From contig VGSX01000189.1 of the NCBI GenBank assembly GCA_016874895.1, forward strand, positions 1-7,077: DNA of 7,077 nucleotides, in the 5' to 3' direction. The translations under genes and the position numbers were made by a program. Every line of letters begins with the position of its first letter. Within the stretch, counting starts at the first letter, position 1. The DNA comes from Deltaproteobacteria bacterium (GTDB taxonomy: Bacteria; Desulfobacterota; Desulfobaccia; Desulfobaccales; Desulfobaccaceae). The notes below the pieces were generated by a model. It had not been told where the DNA came from and did no database searches. It worked only from the letters and a program-made list of their open reading frames with translations. Positions 6,505 to 7,077 of the stretch are shown here, piece after piece.

Positions 6505-7077
6505 TCATGGCTTCCCGGAAATTGCCTGGCGCAACCGGGCGACCAACTCCAGGGCCGCTTCCCAAGAGGGGACGTCGTGCACCCCTAACACTCTGTTGTC
6601 CAGCACCATGATGACGTCAAATTGGGTGTCCAGGGCCAGCACCGTGCCATCCGGCAGGACTTCCGGCGATTCTCTCTCCCGGTATCCGAAAGAGACCAGA
6701 AAGTCCCGGTAGCGTTGGGCCTCGGCTTGGGCTTCGGTCGGGGAGGGACGCTCCGCCAGAAAAGCCGTGGCCCTGCCGTCCTTCAAGATATATTCCCCGG
6801 TGTAGACGGCGTCAAAACCCTGGAGCCCGAAGGCGTCACTGGCGTTAAGCCGGACGCTGTCCGCCGCCAGACCCTCTGCCGGGAAAAGGTCCGCCAGGGT
6901 GGCGGTTGCCGCTGCGGGCGGCATCCTGGCCAGGAGGGCAGTGGTAAAAGCCGCCAGGGCGCCGGGCAGGTCCTCCACCGCCCGATCCACCACCATCTCC
7001 ACATAAAAGCTTCCCTGGGTAAAGAACAGGGCATTGGGGGTGGCGTAGGCATTGGCGGTCAGAGCCAGACTGAGGGC
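6505..7077 (-). CDS. Probable DUF6599-family protein (partial, N-terminus missing)
   Basis: The frame is open from the right edge, giving 190 residues that end at a TGA at 6505-6507. The GTG at 7002 is internal: 25 further in-frame codons precede it (ending ALFFTQGSFYV), so the true start lies outside the window. Visible blocks are FFTQGSFYVEMVVD, LFPAEGLAADSVRLN, FGLQGFDAVYTGEY, a charged AEAQRYRDF stretch and a C-terminal VLDNRVLGVHD with a short helix. These recall DUF6599 proteins, which I associate from memory with DUF362 and polyferredoxin genes; this is a recollection and needs a profile search. There are no cysteines in the visible part, so it is not an iron-sulfur protein here. It reads the same way as DUF362 but is 342 bases upstream, so it may be a separate transcript. 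The open frame is certain; the family is moderate. Confidence 0.65.
   Translation of the reverse strand, partial: ALSLALTANAYATPNALFFTQGSFYVEMVVDRAVEDLPGALAAFTTALLARMPPAAATATLADLFPAEGLAADSVRLNASDAFGLQGFDAVYTGEYILKDGRATAFLAERPSPTEAQAEAQRYRDFLVSFGYRERESPEVLPDGTVLALDTQFDVIMVLDNRVLGVHDVPSWEAALELVARLRQAISGKP

Noticed and set aside
6505..7002. A complete gene starting at the GTG at 7002
   Set aside because: The frame stays open through the window edge with protein-like sequence, so the GTG is internal and the gene is partial.

Overview
This GC-rich window carries five protein-coding genes. They look like the genome of an anaerobic bacterium with a Ni-Fe carbon monoxide dehydrogenase and a large set of membrane and exported iron-sulfur proteins. 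The mix of CooS/AcsA-type CODH, a DUF362 protein, a NapH/NapG-like polyferredoxin, a Tat-exported aldo/keto reductase with a C-terminal Fe-S motif, and a probable DUF6599 protein best fits Desulfobacterota (former Deltaproteobacteria, for example Syntrophobacterales/Desulfobaccales-like). That placement is inferred from gene content only; no phylogenetic marker was tested.

Layout. Bases 1-1233 (+) hold the C-terminal two thirds of the CODH catalytic subunit, open at the left edge. All other genes are on the minus strand. Read in their own direction they are: the 3' part of a probable DUF6599 gene (7077 to 6505, open at the right edge); a 342-base intergenic region with a REP-like hairpin and other inverted repeats; a Tat-signal DUF362 protein (6162 to 5176); a 573-residue NapH-NapG-like membrane polyferredoxin (5157 to 3436); a 192-base spacer with a strong hairpin and a heptamer repeat; a Tat-signal aldo/keto reductase with a [4Fe-4S]-type C-terminus (3243 to 2011); and pyrF (1986 to 1258). 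pyrF converges on the CODH gene across only 24 bases.

How the genes may work together. DUF362 and the polyferredoxin are 18 bases apart and are almost certainly one transcription unit. The aldo/keto reductase and pyrF are 24 bases apart and form a second unit. pyrF makes UMP and has no obvious link to its partner. The DUF6599-like, DUF362, polyferredoxin and aldo/keto reductase genes all run the same way. Three of them carry twin-arginine motifs: at the N-terminus of DUF362 and the aldo/keto reductase, and internally in the polyferredoxin. Together they suggest an uncharacterised membrane or periplasmic electron-transfer module. Its substrate cannot be read from the sequence.

The most interesting single point is the polyferredoxin. 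It joins a NapH-like membrane half to a NapG-like half through an internal twin-arginine plus hydrophobic segment, which implies an unusual mixed insertion and Tat export topology.
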